Below are positions 8,451 to 18,500 of a stretch of 64,000 nucleotides of DNA, in pieces; within the stretch, counting starts at the first letter, position 1; every line of letters begins with the position of its first letter. Source of the stretch: Sorangium aterium (lineage in GTDB: Bacteria > Myxococcota_A > Polyangia > Polyangiales > Polyangiaceae). A program made the translations under genes and the position numbers. The notes below the pieces were generated by a model. The model was not told the DNA's origin. It did not search any database and was given only the letters and a program-made list of their open reading frames with translations. Location of the stretch: positions 1,922,001 to 1,986,000 of the forward strand of contig NZ_JAQNDK010000001.1 in assembly GCF_028368935.1 (NCBI RefSeq), in the 5' to 3' direction.

Positions 8451-9629
8451 ATGGGCTTGAGCTATGAACGACTTTTCCAGGTCTCGTCAGGACTCCTGGC
8501 CACCGCGGACGCGCGCGGTTACTTCCATGATCTGAGCTCTGCGTGGGAGCAGACCCTCGGCTGGTCCCTCGACGAGCTCAGGGCCAGGCCCTACATCGAG
8601 CTCGTCCATCCCGACGACCGCGAGGCCACGCTCGCCGAGGCCGCCGCCCTCTTCCAGGGCCGTGCGAACGGCCGGTTCGACAATCGTTATGTGTGCAAGG
8701 ACGGCTCGTACCGGTGGCTCGGCTGGACCGCCCGAGTGGACATGGACGAAGCGCCCTCCGAACGCCTCATGGTCGCCACGGCGCTCGACCTGACGAGCGA
8801 CCGGGAGCGGACGGCGCAGCTCACGCAGGCGGCGGAGCTGACCACGGTCTACGAGAAGCTGTTCCGGGTGTCCGTGGGCCTGCTCGTGACCCTGGACGCA
8901 GAGGGGTACTTCCGGCACGCCAACCCGGCCTGGGAGCGCACCCTCGGCTGGTCCCCCTCGGACATGGTCTCGAAGCCGTTCATCGAGTTCGTCCATCCCG
9001 ACGACCGCGAGGCCACGCTCGCCGAGGCCGCCGCGCTCTTCCAGGGCCACACGACCATCAAGTTCGACAACCGGTACGCGTGCAAGGACGGCTCCTACAG
9101 GTGGCTCGCGTGGACCGCGCACCTGGACGCGGCCGAGGAGCCGTCGCGCCGCCTCGTCTACGGCACCGCCCACGACGTCACGCCCTACAGGGAGCTGCTC
9201 GACAAGCTCGAGCGGACGCTCGCGCGGCTCCGCGACACGATGCAGGCGATGTCGACGCCGCTCATCCCGATCACCGATCGCATCATGGTCATGCCCCTCG
9301 TGGGCCAGATGGACTCGGAGCGGATCGATCAGGTGATGTCGGCCGCGCTCGCTGGAGTCCAGTCCACCCAGGCTCAGGTGGTCATCCTCGACGTGACGGG
9401 GCTCAAGGAAATCGACACGCGGGTCGCCGCCGGGCTCGTCGACACCGCGAAGGCGCTGCAGCTGCTCGGCGCACGGACGATCCTGACCGGCATCCGGCCA
9501 GCGGTCGCGCAGACGCTCGTCGGGCTCTCGCTCGACCTGGCGGGCCTCGTGACGAAGAGCACCCTCCAGAGCGCCATCGCCTTTGCGCTGCAGAGCGACC
9601 AGGGCGCGCCACGGGCCCTCGCCCGATAA
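8451..9629 (+). CDS. PAS-PAS-STAS protein (RsbR-like stressosome co-antagonist)
   Basis: The protein has 392 residues. Two PAS/PAC sensor domains (about 1-129 and 130-258) are near copies of each other, each carrying VHPDDREATLAEAAALFQG and a C-KDGSYRWL segment. A STAS domain follows (about 270-385): VVILDVTGLKEIDTRVAAGL and RTILTGIRPAVAQTLVGL match RsbR/RsbS, including threonines at the positions phosphorylated by RsbT-type kinases. By family it should sit in a stressosome or similar switch controlling a partner such as an RsbT-like kinase or a cyclase; no such partner gene is adjacent. The start is supported by GAGGGGGA upstream. No cofactor-binding residue for the PAS domains can be assigned. 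Confidence 0.85.
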   Translation: MGLSYERLFQVSSGLLATADARGYFHDLSSAWEQTLGWSLDELRARPYIELVHPDDREATLAEAAALFQGRANGRFDNRYVCKDGSYRWLGWTARVDMDEAPSERLMVATALDLTSDRERTAQLTQAAELTTVYEKLFRVSVGLLVTLDAEGYFRHANPAWERTLGWSPSDMVSKPFIEFVHPDDREATLAEAAALFQGHTTIKFDNRYACKDGSYRWLAWTAHLDAAEEPSRRLVYGTAHDVTPYRELLDKLERTLARLRDTMQAMSTPLIPITDRIMVMPLVGQMDSERIDQVMSAALAGVQSTQAQVVILDVTGLKEIDTRVAAGLVDTAKALQLLGARTILTGIRPAVAQTLVGLSLDLAGLVTKSTLQSAIAFALQSDQGAPRALAR

Positions 9630-9749
9630 GAGCGTCGGAAACGTGCCGGCGCCAGGCGGCGGAGCAGCCGACCGCGCTGGGCGGATGCGCGCGCCGGGGC
9701 GGCTGGTGTATAAGGCCGCGTGGCGTGTGTTCGTGTCCGTGGAGGTCGC

Positions 9750-10850
9750 ATGTCGCTCGGCCGAGGTTCGGTCGCAGGAGCCTGCTGCGCAGCCATCGTG
9801 TTGCTCGCCGCCGTGTCGGCCTGCTCGACCAGGGTGCGGAGGTTCGGAGACGGCGACGCCGGAGGCGGCGGGAGCGCCTCGGCGTCGAGCGCCGGCGGCG
9901 GCTCGGCCGCGAGCACCGGCGAGGGCGGCTCGGCCGGGAGCGCCGATGGCGGCGCCTCGGCGTCGAGCGGCGGGGGCGGGTGCGAGCCCGGCCGCCAGGA
10001 GGCCTGTTACGAAGCGGCGCCGGCCACGTTGAACCGCGGACCCTGCCGCGCCGGCATGAAGATCTGCGACGACGAAGGGAACGGGTTCGGCCCGTGCGCC
10101 GGAGAGGTGCTGCCCGCCGCCGAGCGCTGCGACACCGCCGAGGACGAGGACTGCGACGGCGCGGTCAACGCGGGGTGCGTCTACGCCCGGTGCGCCGACG
10201 TCCCCCGCGGCCTGCCGAGCGGCGTGTACACCCTCGATCTGGACGGGGCCGGGAGAGATCCGGAGTTCCCCGTGGTGTGCGATCTGGAGACGGCCGGTGG
10301 AGGGTGGGCGCTCGTCTACAACAGCGTTGGTTCGGCGGAGGGAACGACGCTGGCGTTCTGGGACATCCCGTACGCCGAGCGGCTCGGGACCAAGGGCGAA
10401 CCGGCGCTCACGCGGAACTTCTACAGGGGCTCTCTCTACCTCGTCGGCCGGGAGTACCGCGATGAGATCGAGGACATCGAGGGCACCGTCGCGGAGGTCC
10501 TGCGCGCGACCGCCGAAGGCATCGACACGACGACCATGAAGTTCCTCCACCCCCTGCACCGCTCCGGGGACGCCGACGTCTTCTTCTCCCATTTCCTCTC
10601 GGGGTGGTCGTCGCCCGACCACGACGGTGACACGGCCCCGGACAATAACTGCGCGGTCGAATCCCTGAACGTCACGCAGCACTACGCGCAGTGCTGGGAC
10701 TACAACCTCGGCGCGGACGGGGACGCACCGTTCGACGACGGCGGCTGGGGTCCCCACCTCGGCACGCACGTCGCGGACCAGGTCGGCCTCGCGAACGACG
10801 ATACGCGGTATACCCGCGTGCGGCGAATCTCGCGCTGGACACGGTGGTGA
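9750..10850 (+). CDS. lipoprotein with MopE-type motif and fibrinogen-like C-terminal domain
   Basis: The product has 366 residues from ATG 9750. A signal peptide ends VLLAAVSAC (lipobox), followed by a Gly/Ser/Ala-rich linker (about 35-80). A Cys-rich stretch with CRAGMKICDDEGNGFG and AEDEDCDGAVNAGC resembles the putative metal-binding motif of MopE-like proteins. The remainder (CADVPRGLPSGVYTLD, VVCDLETAGGGWALVYN) resembles the start of a fibrinogen/collagen-tail-like domain, a recognition fold. The protein should be anchored outside the cytoplasmic membrane; ligand unknown. ATG 9750 was preferred to GTG 9720 because GGAGGT lies immediately upstream and the signal peptide is then of normal length. 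Confidence 0.7.
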   Translation: MSLGRGSVAGACCAAIVLLAAVSACSTRVRRFGDGDAGGGGSASASSAGGGSAASTGEGGSAGSADGGASASSGGGGCEPGRQEACYEAAPATLNRGPCRAGMKICDDEGNGFGPCAGEVLPAAERCDTAEDEDCDGAVNAGCVYARCADVPRGLPSGVYTLDLDGAGRDPEFPVVCDLETAGGGWALVYNSVGSAEGTTLAFWDIPYAERLGTKGEPALTRNFYRGSLYLVGREYRDEIEDIEGTVAEVLRATAEGIDTTTMKFLHPLHRSGDADVFFSHFLSGWSSPDHDGDTAPDNNCAVESLNVTQHYAQCWDYNLGADGDAPFDDGGWGPHLGTHVADQVGLANDDTRYTRVRRISRWTRW

Positions 10851-10861
10851 GCCGGGCATCA

Positions 10862-10899
10862 GGCGTACCTCCGCGCGTACCTCCGCGCGTACCTCCGCG
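10862..10899. repeat. 12-bp tandem repeat (three copies)
   Basis: GCGTACCTCCGC is repeated three times in tandem between the fibrinogen-like lipoprotein gene and the Cys-rich gene. It could be a binding site for a regulator of the following gene, or simply slippage; nothing else in the sequence decides. Confidence 0.7.
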
Positions 10900-10944
10900 G
10901 ATTTTGTGACAATTTCCGGGAGGCTCGGGTATGCTCGCCCGGCC

Positions 10945-11466
10945 ATGCGCTTCTATGCACTGACTTTGCTGACGCTCTTCGCGAGCCTCTGCCTGGCGAG
11001 CTGCTGGAACAGCGGCGCCTGCGTGGAGGGAGACGCGTGCGAGTGCTCCAATGGGGATGAGTGTTACCTCGGCTGCGACGGTGACAATTGCGACCAGCGC
11101 TGCTTCCAGATGGATCGCTGCGGCGCCGTCTGCGAGCACGGGTGCTCGTTCGAGTGCTTCGATGTCGACGAGTGCTCGGCCTCCTGCGGGGACGACTGCG
11201 ACCTCAACTGCCATAACACGGCGGCGTGCGGGGCCATCTGCGATCGCGACTGCCGGTACGAGTGCCACGACACGAGCCGGTGCGGCGTCGTCGTCGGCTC
11301 GCGCAGCGTCGTGACCTGCCGGAACGTGGCGACCTGCGAGGTCGAGTGCCGGGGCTCATGCGAGGTGTTCTGCGACAACGTGGGCGGCGAGTGCCGCGTC
11401 ACCTGCCCCGGCGGCGATGCTGCGGTCATGTGCCCGAACGGCTCGCGCTCGTGCGGCGGATGCTGA
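10945..11466 (+). CDS. Cys-rich repeat lipoprotein
   Basis: This 173-residue exported protein has a signal ending LFASLCLASC (lipobox). The mature part is dominated by cysteines in an 18-residue periodic pattern, C-x3-C-x3-C-x3-C-x5, seen in CGAVCEHGCSFECFDVDE, CSASCGDDCDLNCHNTAA and CGAICDRDCRYECHDTSR, with a less regular unit before and further Cys pairs after. No known family is recognised. The regular spacing suggests a disulfide-stapled solenoid or a metal-binding protein outside the cytoplasm; both are inference. The ATG at 10945 gives a normal signal peptide. The outer-membrane gene starts 15 bases after its stop, so the two are probably co-transcribed. Confidence 0.7.
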   Translation: MRFYALTLLTLFASLCLASCWNSGACVEGDACECSNGDECYLGCDGDNCDQRCFQMDRCGAVCEHGCSFECFDVDECSASCGDDCDLNCHNTAACGAICDRDCRYECHDTSRCGVVVGSRSVVTCRNVATCEVECRGSCEVFCDNVGGECRVTCPGGDAAVMCPNGSRSCGGC

Positions 11467-11480
11467 GGAGACCGAGACCG

Positions 11481-12131
11481 ATGCAGAGAGCGATGACATC
11501 GCAGCTTCGCGCGCCGCGCCTCCTGGCCGCCGCGCTCTCGTTCGTGGCGCTGACGATCGGGTGGACCGAGGTCGGCGAGGCGCAGATGACGATCAAGCGC
11601 CCCGGCGATCGGCCCGACTACAAGGTCGAGCTGGAGCCGCACCTCCTCCTCACGCCGTTCGAGCCGCTCGGCGGCCCCGGCGCCGGGAACGGCTTCGGCG
11701 CCGGGATTCGCGCCACCATTGAACTCGCGCCCGACGGCTTCATCAAGCGCCTCAACGACTCTGTCGGGATCGGCTTTGGCCTCGACGGCATCCACTACGG
11801 AGGGGACGGGGACTACCGCGGCGTCTGCACCCGCTTCGAGAACGGGCCCGCGGGCACGCGGATCTGCACCGAGGTCGACCGGCACGGGGCGCCCTCGGAC
11901 TACGTGTTCGGCTCGGTCGTGATGCAGTGGAACTTCTGGCTTCACCGGAAGTGGTCGGTCTTCGGCGAGCCGGGGCTGTCGCTGTACCTCGGCGACGTGG
12001 GCCGCGACGGGATCTTCGGGGTCTCACCGGCCCTGTTCGTCGGCGGGCGCTTCCACTTCACGGAGAACGTGACGCTCACGATGCGGCTCGGATACCCGGC
12101 GTTCTCGCTGGGCGTCTCGTTCCTCCTGTGA
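11481..12131 (+). CDS. exported protein, probable outer-membrane beta-barrel
   Basis: The product has 216 residues. A signal peptide (Ala/Leu-rich, cleavage near TEVGEAQ) is followed by alternating hydrophobic/aromatic strands, for example KVELEPHLLLTPF, VVMQWNFWLHRKWSVFGEPGLSLYLG and NVTLTMRLGYPAFSLGVSFLL, ending in a hydrophobic C-terminal strand typical of outer-membrane barrels. No specific family is recognised. It lies 15 bases after the Cys-rich lipoprotein gene; GAGGAGA of that junction overlaps the upstream stop and could act as its Shine-Dalgarno. A second ATG at 11493 is also possible. Confidence 0.65.
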   Translation: MQRAMTSQLRAPRLLAAALSFVALTIGWTEVGEAQMTIKRPGDRPDYKVELEPHLLLTPFEPLGGPGAGNGFGAGIRATIELAPDGFIKRLNDSVGIGFGLDGIHYGGDGDYRGVCTRFENGPAGTRICTEVDRHGAPSDYVFGSVVMQWNFWLHRKWSVFGEPGLSLYLGDVGRDGIFGVSPALFVGGRFHFTENVTLTMRLGYPAFSLGVSFLL

Positions 12132-12242
12132 ATTTCGCGCGCTCGCGGACGCCCGCGTCGTGCGCCCCCGCGCCCCTCCCGCTCGTGGAGCGCCCGCGCA
12201 CCGCTTCCCCGCGACGCCGGCCGACCTGATATCCTGCGCCGC

Positions 12243-14333
12243 ATGCCGGAGACGCCGCGATCCGAAGAGACGCTCGGCTCGGCCTTGATCGAGGACCTCA
12301 CGGTCCCGAGGCTCGGCGCGCCGGCCGCGCAGCCCATGGAGGAGCTCTCGAGCTCGGCGCTCACCGAGGACATCGAGGCGATCGAGGCGGCGGCGGCCGG
12401 GGGCGCGGGCGGCGACCCGCTGATCGGGAGCCTGATCTCGGGGCGCTACCGCGTCCACGAGCTCATCGGCGAGGGCGGGATGGGCGCCGTCTACCGGGGC
12501 GAGCAGGTGCACCTCCGCAAGCAGGTCGCGATCAAGCTGCTCCGGCCCCTCGCCCGGCGGATGCCGGAGCTCGTGGTGCGGTTCGAGCGCGAGGCCGTCG
12601 CGGGAGCGCACATCCGGCACCCGAACGTCGTCGCCGCGATCGACTTCGGTCAGCTGGACGACGCGTCGTTCTTCCTCGTCCTCGAGTACGTCGAGGGGAC
12701 GCCGCTCAAGGAGGCGATCGCGGGGGGACGGCTCCCGCCCGCGCGGGCGCTCCGCATCGCGCGCCAGATCGCGTCGGCGCTCGCGGCGACGCACGAGAAG
12801 GGCATCGTCCACCGGGACGTGAAGCCCCAGAACGTGCTGCTCGACGCGCACGATCAGGTCAGGCTCATCGATTTCGGGCTCGCGAAGGTGAACGTCGATC
12901 TCCTGTCCAGCCAGAGCCGCAAGACGGCGGCGCCGACCCCCGCCCTGACGAGCGCCGGCGAGGTCTTCGGCACGCTCGCGTACCTCGCGCCGGAGGCGCT
13001 GCGCGGGATGGACGCGGTGGACGCGCGCGCGGATCTGTATGCGCTCGGGCTCATGCTCTACGAGATGCTCACCGGACAGCACCCGTTCGGCACGAAGAAC
13101 GTGGTGGAGCGGCTCAAGCAGCAGGGGCCGGAAGGTCCGCCGGCCCTCCGCGCGCGCGCTCCGGATCTGGAGGTGCCCTACGAGGTCGAGCAGGCCGTGA
13201 TGCGGCTCATGGAGCAGGATCCGTCGTTCCGTTTCCAGACGGCGGCCGACGCCATCGCGGCGCTCGATGAGGGGCTCGCGGCGATCACGCGCGCCGCGGC
13301 GCCGGCAGGGGGCGGGATCGCCGCGGCTGGCCAGGCCCCATCGGGCGGGGCCATCGCGGCGAGCGGGGCCGCCGCGGGAGCCACCACCGCGGCGGGCCCG
13401 GGCGCCGCGGCTGGCCCGAGCATCGCGGCGGGTCCGAGCATCGCGGCGGGCCCGAGCACCGCGCCGGGCCAGGCCACGGCGGGCGGGGCCGCCGAGCAGG
13501 CTGCGAACGCGGCGCCCAGGGCTCAGGCGCCGTCTGCCTGGCCGGGGCCCCGGGCGACCTTGCTCGCGCGCGCGCACCGCCGGCCCACGGCCTCGCCGGG
13601 CTGGGTGCCCCTCGCGGCGGCGCTCTCGGCGCTGGCGGCGCTCGCGATCGGCGTCGCGCTCTGGCTCGTCGTCCGGCGGCCCGCAACGACCACGGAGACG
13701 CCCGCGCTCGCCTCCCATCTCCCGCCGGCGCTGGCAGCGCCGCCCCCTCCCGCCTCGGCGAGCGCGGCGCCCGAGGACGACGCCCGCGGCGCCCCGAGCC
13801 CGCGCGCGCAGCTCAGCCGGGCTGTGGCGACCAGGAACTGGGTGCTCGGGGCGCGGGCGCTGCTGGCCCTCGCGGAGGCCGATCCGGAGCTCGCCCTGAG
13901 CAGGGGCCTGCGCGAAGAGGTGCTCTCCACCGTGGCGGGCATCGGGTTCGAGGAGGACAACCCGGCGGCGGACGAGGTCTTCGACCTGCTCACGAACCGG
14001 CTCGGCAGCGGCGGGCTGGACGTGCTGCTCGACCTCGTGCGCGCGCGCGGAGGCACCAAGGCGGCCCGGCGCGCCAGCGAGATCCTGGCCCGGCCCGACG
14101 TGATGGCGCGCGCGACCCCCGCGCTCCGCGTCCTCTTCGCGTTCCGCAGGGCCAGCTGCGGCGGCAAGCGGGCGCTCTTCGGCCGCGCCGCGGCCGAGGG
14201 GGACGAGCGCATGCTCTTCGAGCTCCAGGTGCTGCACGGCGCGCGGTGCAGGCGGAACGATCCGTGCTGCTTCCGCGACGACAAGGCGATCGCCGACGCG
14301 ATTCAGCAGCTGAAGACGCGCCTCGGGACGTGA
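12243..14333 (+). CDS. membrane-anchored Hanks-type Ser/Thr protein kinase
   Basis: The protein has 696 residues. The kinase domain covers about 66-335 with GEGGMGAVYRG (P-loop), VAIKLL (ATP lysine), IVHRDVKPQNVLL (catalytic loop), LIDFGLAK (DFG) and an APE-type motif (YLAPEAL); all key residues are intact. A long Ala/Gly/Pro-rich linker with short repeats (IAAGPS units, 13340-13470) leads to one membrane segment near residues 450-480 (PLAAALSALAALAIGVALWLVV). The 220-residue C-terminal domain beyond it contains a Cys-rich end (CRRNDPCCF) and is probably periplasmic. This is a receptor-type kinase; neither signal nor substrate can be named. It is convergent with the 14385 gene. Confidence 0.9.
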   Translation: MPETPRSEETLGSALIEDLTVPRLGAPAAQPMEELSSSALTEDIEAIEAAAAGGAGGDPLIGSLISGRYRVHELIGEGGMGAVYRGEQVHLRKQVAIKLLRPLARRMPELVVRFEREAVAGAHIRHPNVVAAIDFGQLDDASFFLVLEYVEGTPLKEAIAGGRLPPARALRIARQIASALAATHEKGIVHRDVKPQNVLLDAHDQVRLIDFGLAKVNVDLLSSQSRKTAAPTPALTSAGEVFGTLAYLAPEALRGMDAVDARADLYALGLMLYEMLTGQHPFGTKNVVERLKQQGPEGPPALRARAPDLEVPYEVEQAVMRLMEQDPSFRFQTAADAIAALDEGLAAITRAAAPAGGGIAAAGQAPSGGAIAASGAAAGATTAAGPGAAAGPSIAAGPSIAAGPSTAPGQATAGGAAEQAANAAPRAQAPSAWPGPRATLLARAHRRPTASPGWVPLAAALSALAALAIGVALWLVVRRPATTTETPALASHLPPALAAPPPPASASAAPEDDARGAPSPRAQLSRAVATRNWVLGARALLALAEADPELALSRGLREEVLSTVAGIGFEEDNPAADEVFDLLTNRLGSGGLDVLLDLVRARGGTKAARRASEILARPDVMARATPALRVLFAFRRASCGGKRALFGRAAAEGDERMLFELQVLHGARCRRNDPCCFRDDKAIADAIQQLKTRLGT

Positions 14334-14384
14334 CCGGCGCGCGGCGCGCCTCCTCTCCGCCGGGCCCCGCCGCGGAGGCGCCGC

Positions 14385-15308
14385 TCAGAGCAGGCCGCAG
14401 CCGTTGTAGAGCGGCAGGAGATCGCTGTCGCGCACCTCGCTCCGGATCGTCTCGGAGTAGCTCTGGACGCTCGGCCCCAGCAGCGGGCCCAGGACCGCCC
14501 CGAGCAGCGGGAGCGGGTAGCAGGTCTGGTCGCCAGCGGCGTTCTTCACGCAGGTCAGATCGCAGAGCCCCAGGAAGGCGATACCGCACGTCGGCACGTG
14601 GCCACAGAGCCGCTCCAGCGAGAGCAGGCTGAGATCGAGCGGGCAGCTCAGCGAGAGCGATGAGAGCTCCCCGGTGAGATCGGGATCGATGCAGGCATAC
14701 CCGGCGATGGTCGAGGAAAGGAACGCGTTGCCGTACATCGTGGCGTCGTGGACGACGAACTCCGAGTAGGGCTCCTCGTCCACAGGGCCATCAAGGGCCG
14801 CGTGGTTGCCCTGCAGCAAGATATCCACATGCTCGCCGGTGCCGTTCAGGTGCTGAAAGATGCACGAGGAGACCCAGCGCTGCTCCGAGGGGGTGAGAGC
14901 ACGCGTCGTCCACGCCGGCGCGAACCCGAAGGAGCCGTAGAACTTGCGGCCGTCCGGACCATACACGACCTGTTCAGAGGACAGCGCGCAGCGCACGGTA
15001 TAGTCGAGCACGCTCCTCCCACCGGAGGTGCCGAGCAGCGGCGTCGGAACCACGAAGTTCTTGGCGCCGACGAGCGCAGCCCGGCCGAGCGCTTGGAGCG
15101 CAGTGCGGTTCGCCGGCGCCCAGAAGTCGCTGGGGAGCAGGCCGTTACACCCGATGGGCACCGCAGTGCGCCGTATTGGCAGCTCCGCCGTCTCGACGGG
15201 GTCGGTGTCCGATGGAGCGTCGGGGTCTGTGTCCGACGGGGCGACGCATCCCGCCGTGAACAAACCGGCGCCAAGCAGACCAGCCGCAATGAAACGGATC
15301 GATGACAT
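14385..15308 (-). CDS. exported lipoprotein of a family duplicated at 59537 (unknown function)
   Basis: This 307-residue protein has a signal ending GLFTAGCVAPS (lipobox), then repeats of Ser-Asp-Thr-Asp-Pro, then a Cys-containing domain. That domain shares an ordered set of motifs with the protein at 59537-60454: YTVRCAL, GFAPAW, LTPSEQRWVSSCIFQHLN, a run like VDILLQGN, and YGNAFLSSTIAGYACIDPDL. No described family is recognised. ATG 15308 is preceded by GGAGGAGAG. It follows the large kinase gene (stop at 15513) on the same strand after 204 bases that include an AT-richer stretch, so it may have its own promoter. The same gene types meet at both loci, so a function linked to the kinases is inferred. 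Confidence 0.75.
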   Translation of the reverse strand: MSSIRFIAAGLLGAGLFTAGCVAPSDTDPDAPSDTDPVETAELPIRRTAVPIGCNGLLPSDFWAPANRTALQALGRAALVGAKNFVVPTPLLGTSGGRSVLDYTVRCALSSEQVVYGPDGRKFYGSFGFAPAWTTRALTPSEQRWVSSCIFQHLNGTGEHVDILLQGNHAALDGPVDEEPYSEFVVHDATMYGNAFLSSTIAGYACIDPDLTGELSSLSLSCPLDLSLLSLERLCGHVPTCGIAFLGLCDLTCVKNAAGDQTCYPLPLLGAVLGPLLGPSVQSYSETIRSEVRDSDLLPLYNGCGLL

Positions 15309-15512
15309 TCAGCTCTCCTCCGAGAAAGGCGCGCTGCCACGCACGGGCCCGGGCTCCGACACCGACCAGTGATCTCGCTCTTCCTTAAATTAACAGTCTT
15401 TCATTTCCCAGGATGCATTGCAATACCGAAAACTAGCACACGGAGGTTTGTTGCCCCTATACGGACTCGCCGGAATATCGAACGGAACGCGCCTTATCGA
15501 GTCAGGATCAAG

Positions 15513-18500
15513 TCACTGCGATACAGCTGGACGAACGTCCGGCGTCCGCGATGTCTCCTCGAGGTTGCGCTCCAGCTCGACGAAGCGGGACAGCCACAGG
15601 GGGCTGTCCCCGCGGTGCTCCCGCGCGCTCGCGAGCGCCTCCTCCGCCTCACGCGCGTGTCCGCGACGGAGCGCCATGCGAGCACGCCAGTAAAGGAACA
15701 TCAGCGTCTGCTCGGCGATCGACTGGTCTTTCGCCCGCTGGATCGCCTCGCTCCACGCGAGAGAGGACGGAGGTTCCGGCCGGAGCCCGACCTCGGAGAG
15801 CACGAGCTCGAGCAAGCCGTACTCCGTGAGATCGCCCGGCTCGAGAGCGCAGGATCGCTGGATCCACAGCACCAGCTGGCTCGCCTGCTCGTACTCGTCG
15901 AGCGCGAGGTGGATCTGCGCGAGCAGCATCGCCGTCTGGGGCATCGGGCGCTCGGAGGCCTGCTCTTCCAGCCATCGGGCGCGCCGCACGAGCGCGAGCG
16001 CCTCGCGCTGCCTGTCGCTCCAGTGCAGCAGCACGGCGACGTTGTACGAGGCCATCTTCTCCAGCCACGGATTGCCGATCTCGCGCGCGAGATCGACGGC
16101 GCGGCGCAGGTCGCCGACCGCGCCCGGCAGCGACCACCGCCAGGCCCACAGCGCGATGCGGTTGATGTACGCCCCGCAGAGGTGAAATCGATCGCCGGCC
16201 GCCGTGACCAGGGCGATCAGGTCGTCGGAGGCGCGCTCGGCGTCCTCGCGGCGGCCTGCGCTCGCGAGCTGGAACGACAGCATGATCAACGCAGGGACAC
16301 GCGCGTCGTAGTCTCCCGACGCCGCGGCGCGATCGGCGCACGCGGTGAGCTCCGCGATGGCCTCCTCGGTCCTCCCCCGCCGCCACGAGGTGCGGGCCTC
16401 GGCGACCCGGAGGCGCAGCGCGAGCTCGGGCGAGCCCTGCGCGTGCGCGTGCGCGTCGACGAGCGGCCGCGCCTCCTCCACCCGGCGCGCCGACGCCTCG
16501 AACTCGAAGGCCCAGTCGAGCACGGTAGCGTCCTCGAGCAGGAGGCTCGCCCTCGCCTGCGCGTCGCCGAGCGCCTCGGCCAGCGCGAGCGCGTCGCCGA
16601 AATCGCTCCGCGCCTCCCGGACGCGGCACATGCGGTACCGGCTCCTGCCGCGGCCCGCGAGCGCGCGCGCGCGCCGGGGCGCGTCGCCTTGCTCGGCGAT
16701 CTGGAGCGCGGCGTCGTAGCGCCGGTCGGCCTCGACGGCGTCGTGCCGCGCGGACGCGAGATCGCCGAGCGCGAGGTAGGCGTCGGCCGCCTCGGCGCGC
16801 TCGCCGCACACGGCCGCGTGGCGCGCGAGCGCGCGGAGGCCGCCGGTCGAGCCGGCCGCCACCTGCGCCCGCCAGTACGCGAGGGCGCTCCGGTGGATCG
16901 CGGCCCGGTGCGCCGGGTCGAGCATCTCGTAGACCGCCTCCTGGAGGACCGCGTTCTGGAACGCGTGCCGGTCGTCCACGCCGCCGCCGCGGCCCTCGCC
17001 GTCGCGCAGCAGGATCCGCCGCTCGACCAGGGCCGCGAGCCCGAAGCCCGCGTCGACCATCGCTCCGGCGCCGCCCGCGCGCTCCAGGCCGTCCAGCACC
17101 GCCTCGAGCTCGGCGCGATCGAACGACATGCCGAGCGCCGAGCAGACCCGGGCGCACGTCGCGAGCTCCGGCGGCAGATCGTCGAGCCGCTGCGCCGCGA
17201 GCCATTGCCACGCCGGCGCCGGCGGCAGCGCCTCGACCTCCGCGGTCGCCACGTACGAGCCGCCGCCGGCGCGCCGGCGCACGACGCCCGCGCGCTTGAG
17301 CGAGCGGACGAGCTGCCGCAGGCAATCCGGGTTGCCCCCCGCCCAGTCGGCCAGCCGGCGGAGGATCTCCGCCGGCGGGTACTCGGCCGGCAAGAGCAGG
17401 CGCGAGGCGAGATCCATCGCCGCCTCCTCCGCGAGGGGCGCGAGCGTCACGCGGGTGTGGCGCTGGTTGCGCTGACCCCAGCTGGGACGGGCCTGCTCGA
17501 AGCGAGGGCGCGCGGTCACGACCACCCAGAGGGGGGTGCCCTCGCCGTCGAGCGTGGCGTACTCGAGCGCGTCGAGCAGGACGTCGTCCGCCTGGTCGGC
17601 GTCGTCGAGGATCACGGCGAGGGGGCCGCGGCGCGCCCCGCGGCGGAGCGCCTCGGCGAGCGCCAGCATCAGGCCGTTGCGGGCCTCCCCGGCCAGGCGC
17701 CCGCCGCGGGGCCCGGCCCAGCCGAGCGCCGCGGCGACGGCCTCCCACGTCGCGCCGCCGAGCGTCTCACCGAGCCGCTCCACGCAGAACTGCCGCGGAT
17801 CTCCGGGGCTCTCCCGCGGCGCGTCGAGCGCGACGCAGAGGAGCGCGCGCACGGCCTGCGCGGCGCCGCCGTGGATGGGGTGGAGCGCGCGCACGGCCAC
17901 CACGCGCACGTCCGGGACCGGCACGCCGGCGATGCTGGCCGCCTCGGCCGCGAGGCGCGTCTTGCCGAGACCGGCGTCGCCGATGAGCGTGAACAGGCCG
18001 GGGCACGTCCCGTCGAAGGCGTCGGTCGCGCTGGCCGCGAGCGCCGAGAGCACGTCGTCGCGGCCGAGCAGCGCCGGCTCGCGCAGGCTCTCCGGGTCGC
18101 CTGGCGGCGTGGGGGCGAGCTCGTCGTCGGGTAGCGCGCGCTCGAACTCCTCGGTCATCGCGAGGCCGCCCCAGGGCTCGGCCGGCAACCACGCCTCGGG
18201 GCGCTCGACCGGCGCGCCGTAGGCGGCGTGCAGCCCGCCGGCGATCCTGCGCAGGCGCACGCTGGCGAGGTGCAGCGCCACGCGCGCGCCGCCGCTCAGC
18301 GCGAGATCGCGCGCCGCGGCCAGCGCGGCGCGGGCTGGATCGTCGACGTCCCTCGCGGAGAACACGGCGAGGCAGCGCTGCCCGCGCTGCCGCGCGACGA
18401 ACCCTCGGCGGCCGCCGATCGCCGCGATCACCGGCCCGGCGCCGCCCTCCGCGAAGAGCAGCGCGACCGGCTGCAGCCCCTCGGCGACGGCCGCCGCGGC

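Noticed and set aside
9720-9749. GTG 9720 as start of the fibrinogen-like lipoprotein
   Set aside because: It would make an unusually long signal region; GGAGGT precedes ATG 9750.
12024-14237. Long open frame opposite the kinase at 12243-14333
   Set aside because: Arg/Ala/Gly-rich translation without any domain; high GC removes stops in the shadow frames. The same holds for 15369-18134 (+), 55617-59573 (+), 8487-10946 (-), 24744-27215 (-) and 28797-30713 (-).
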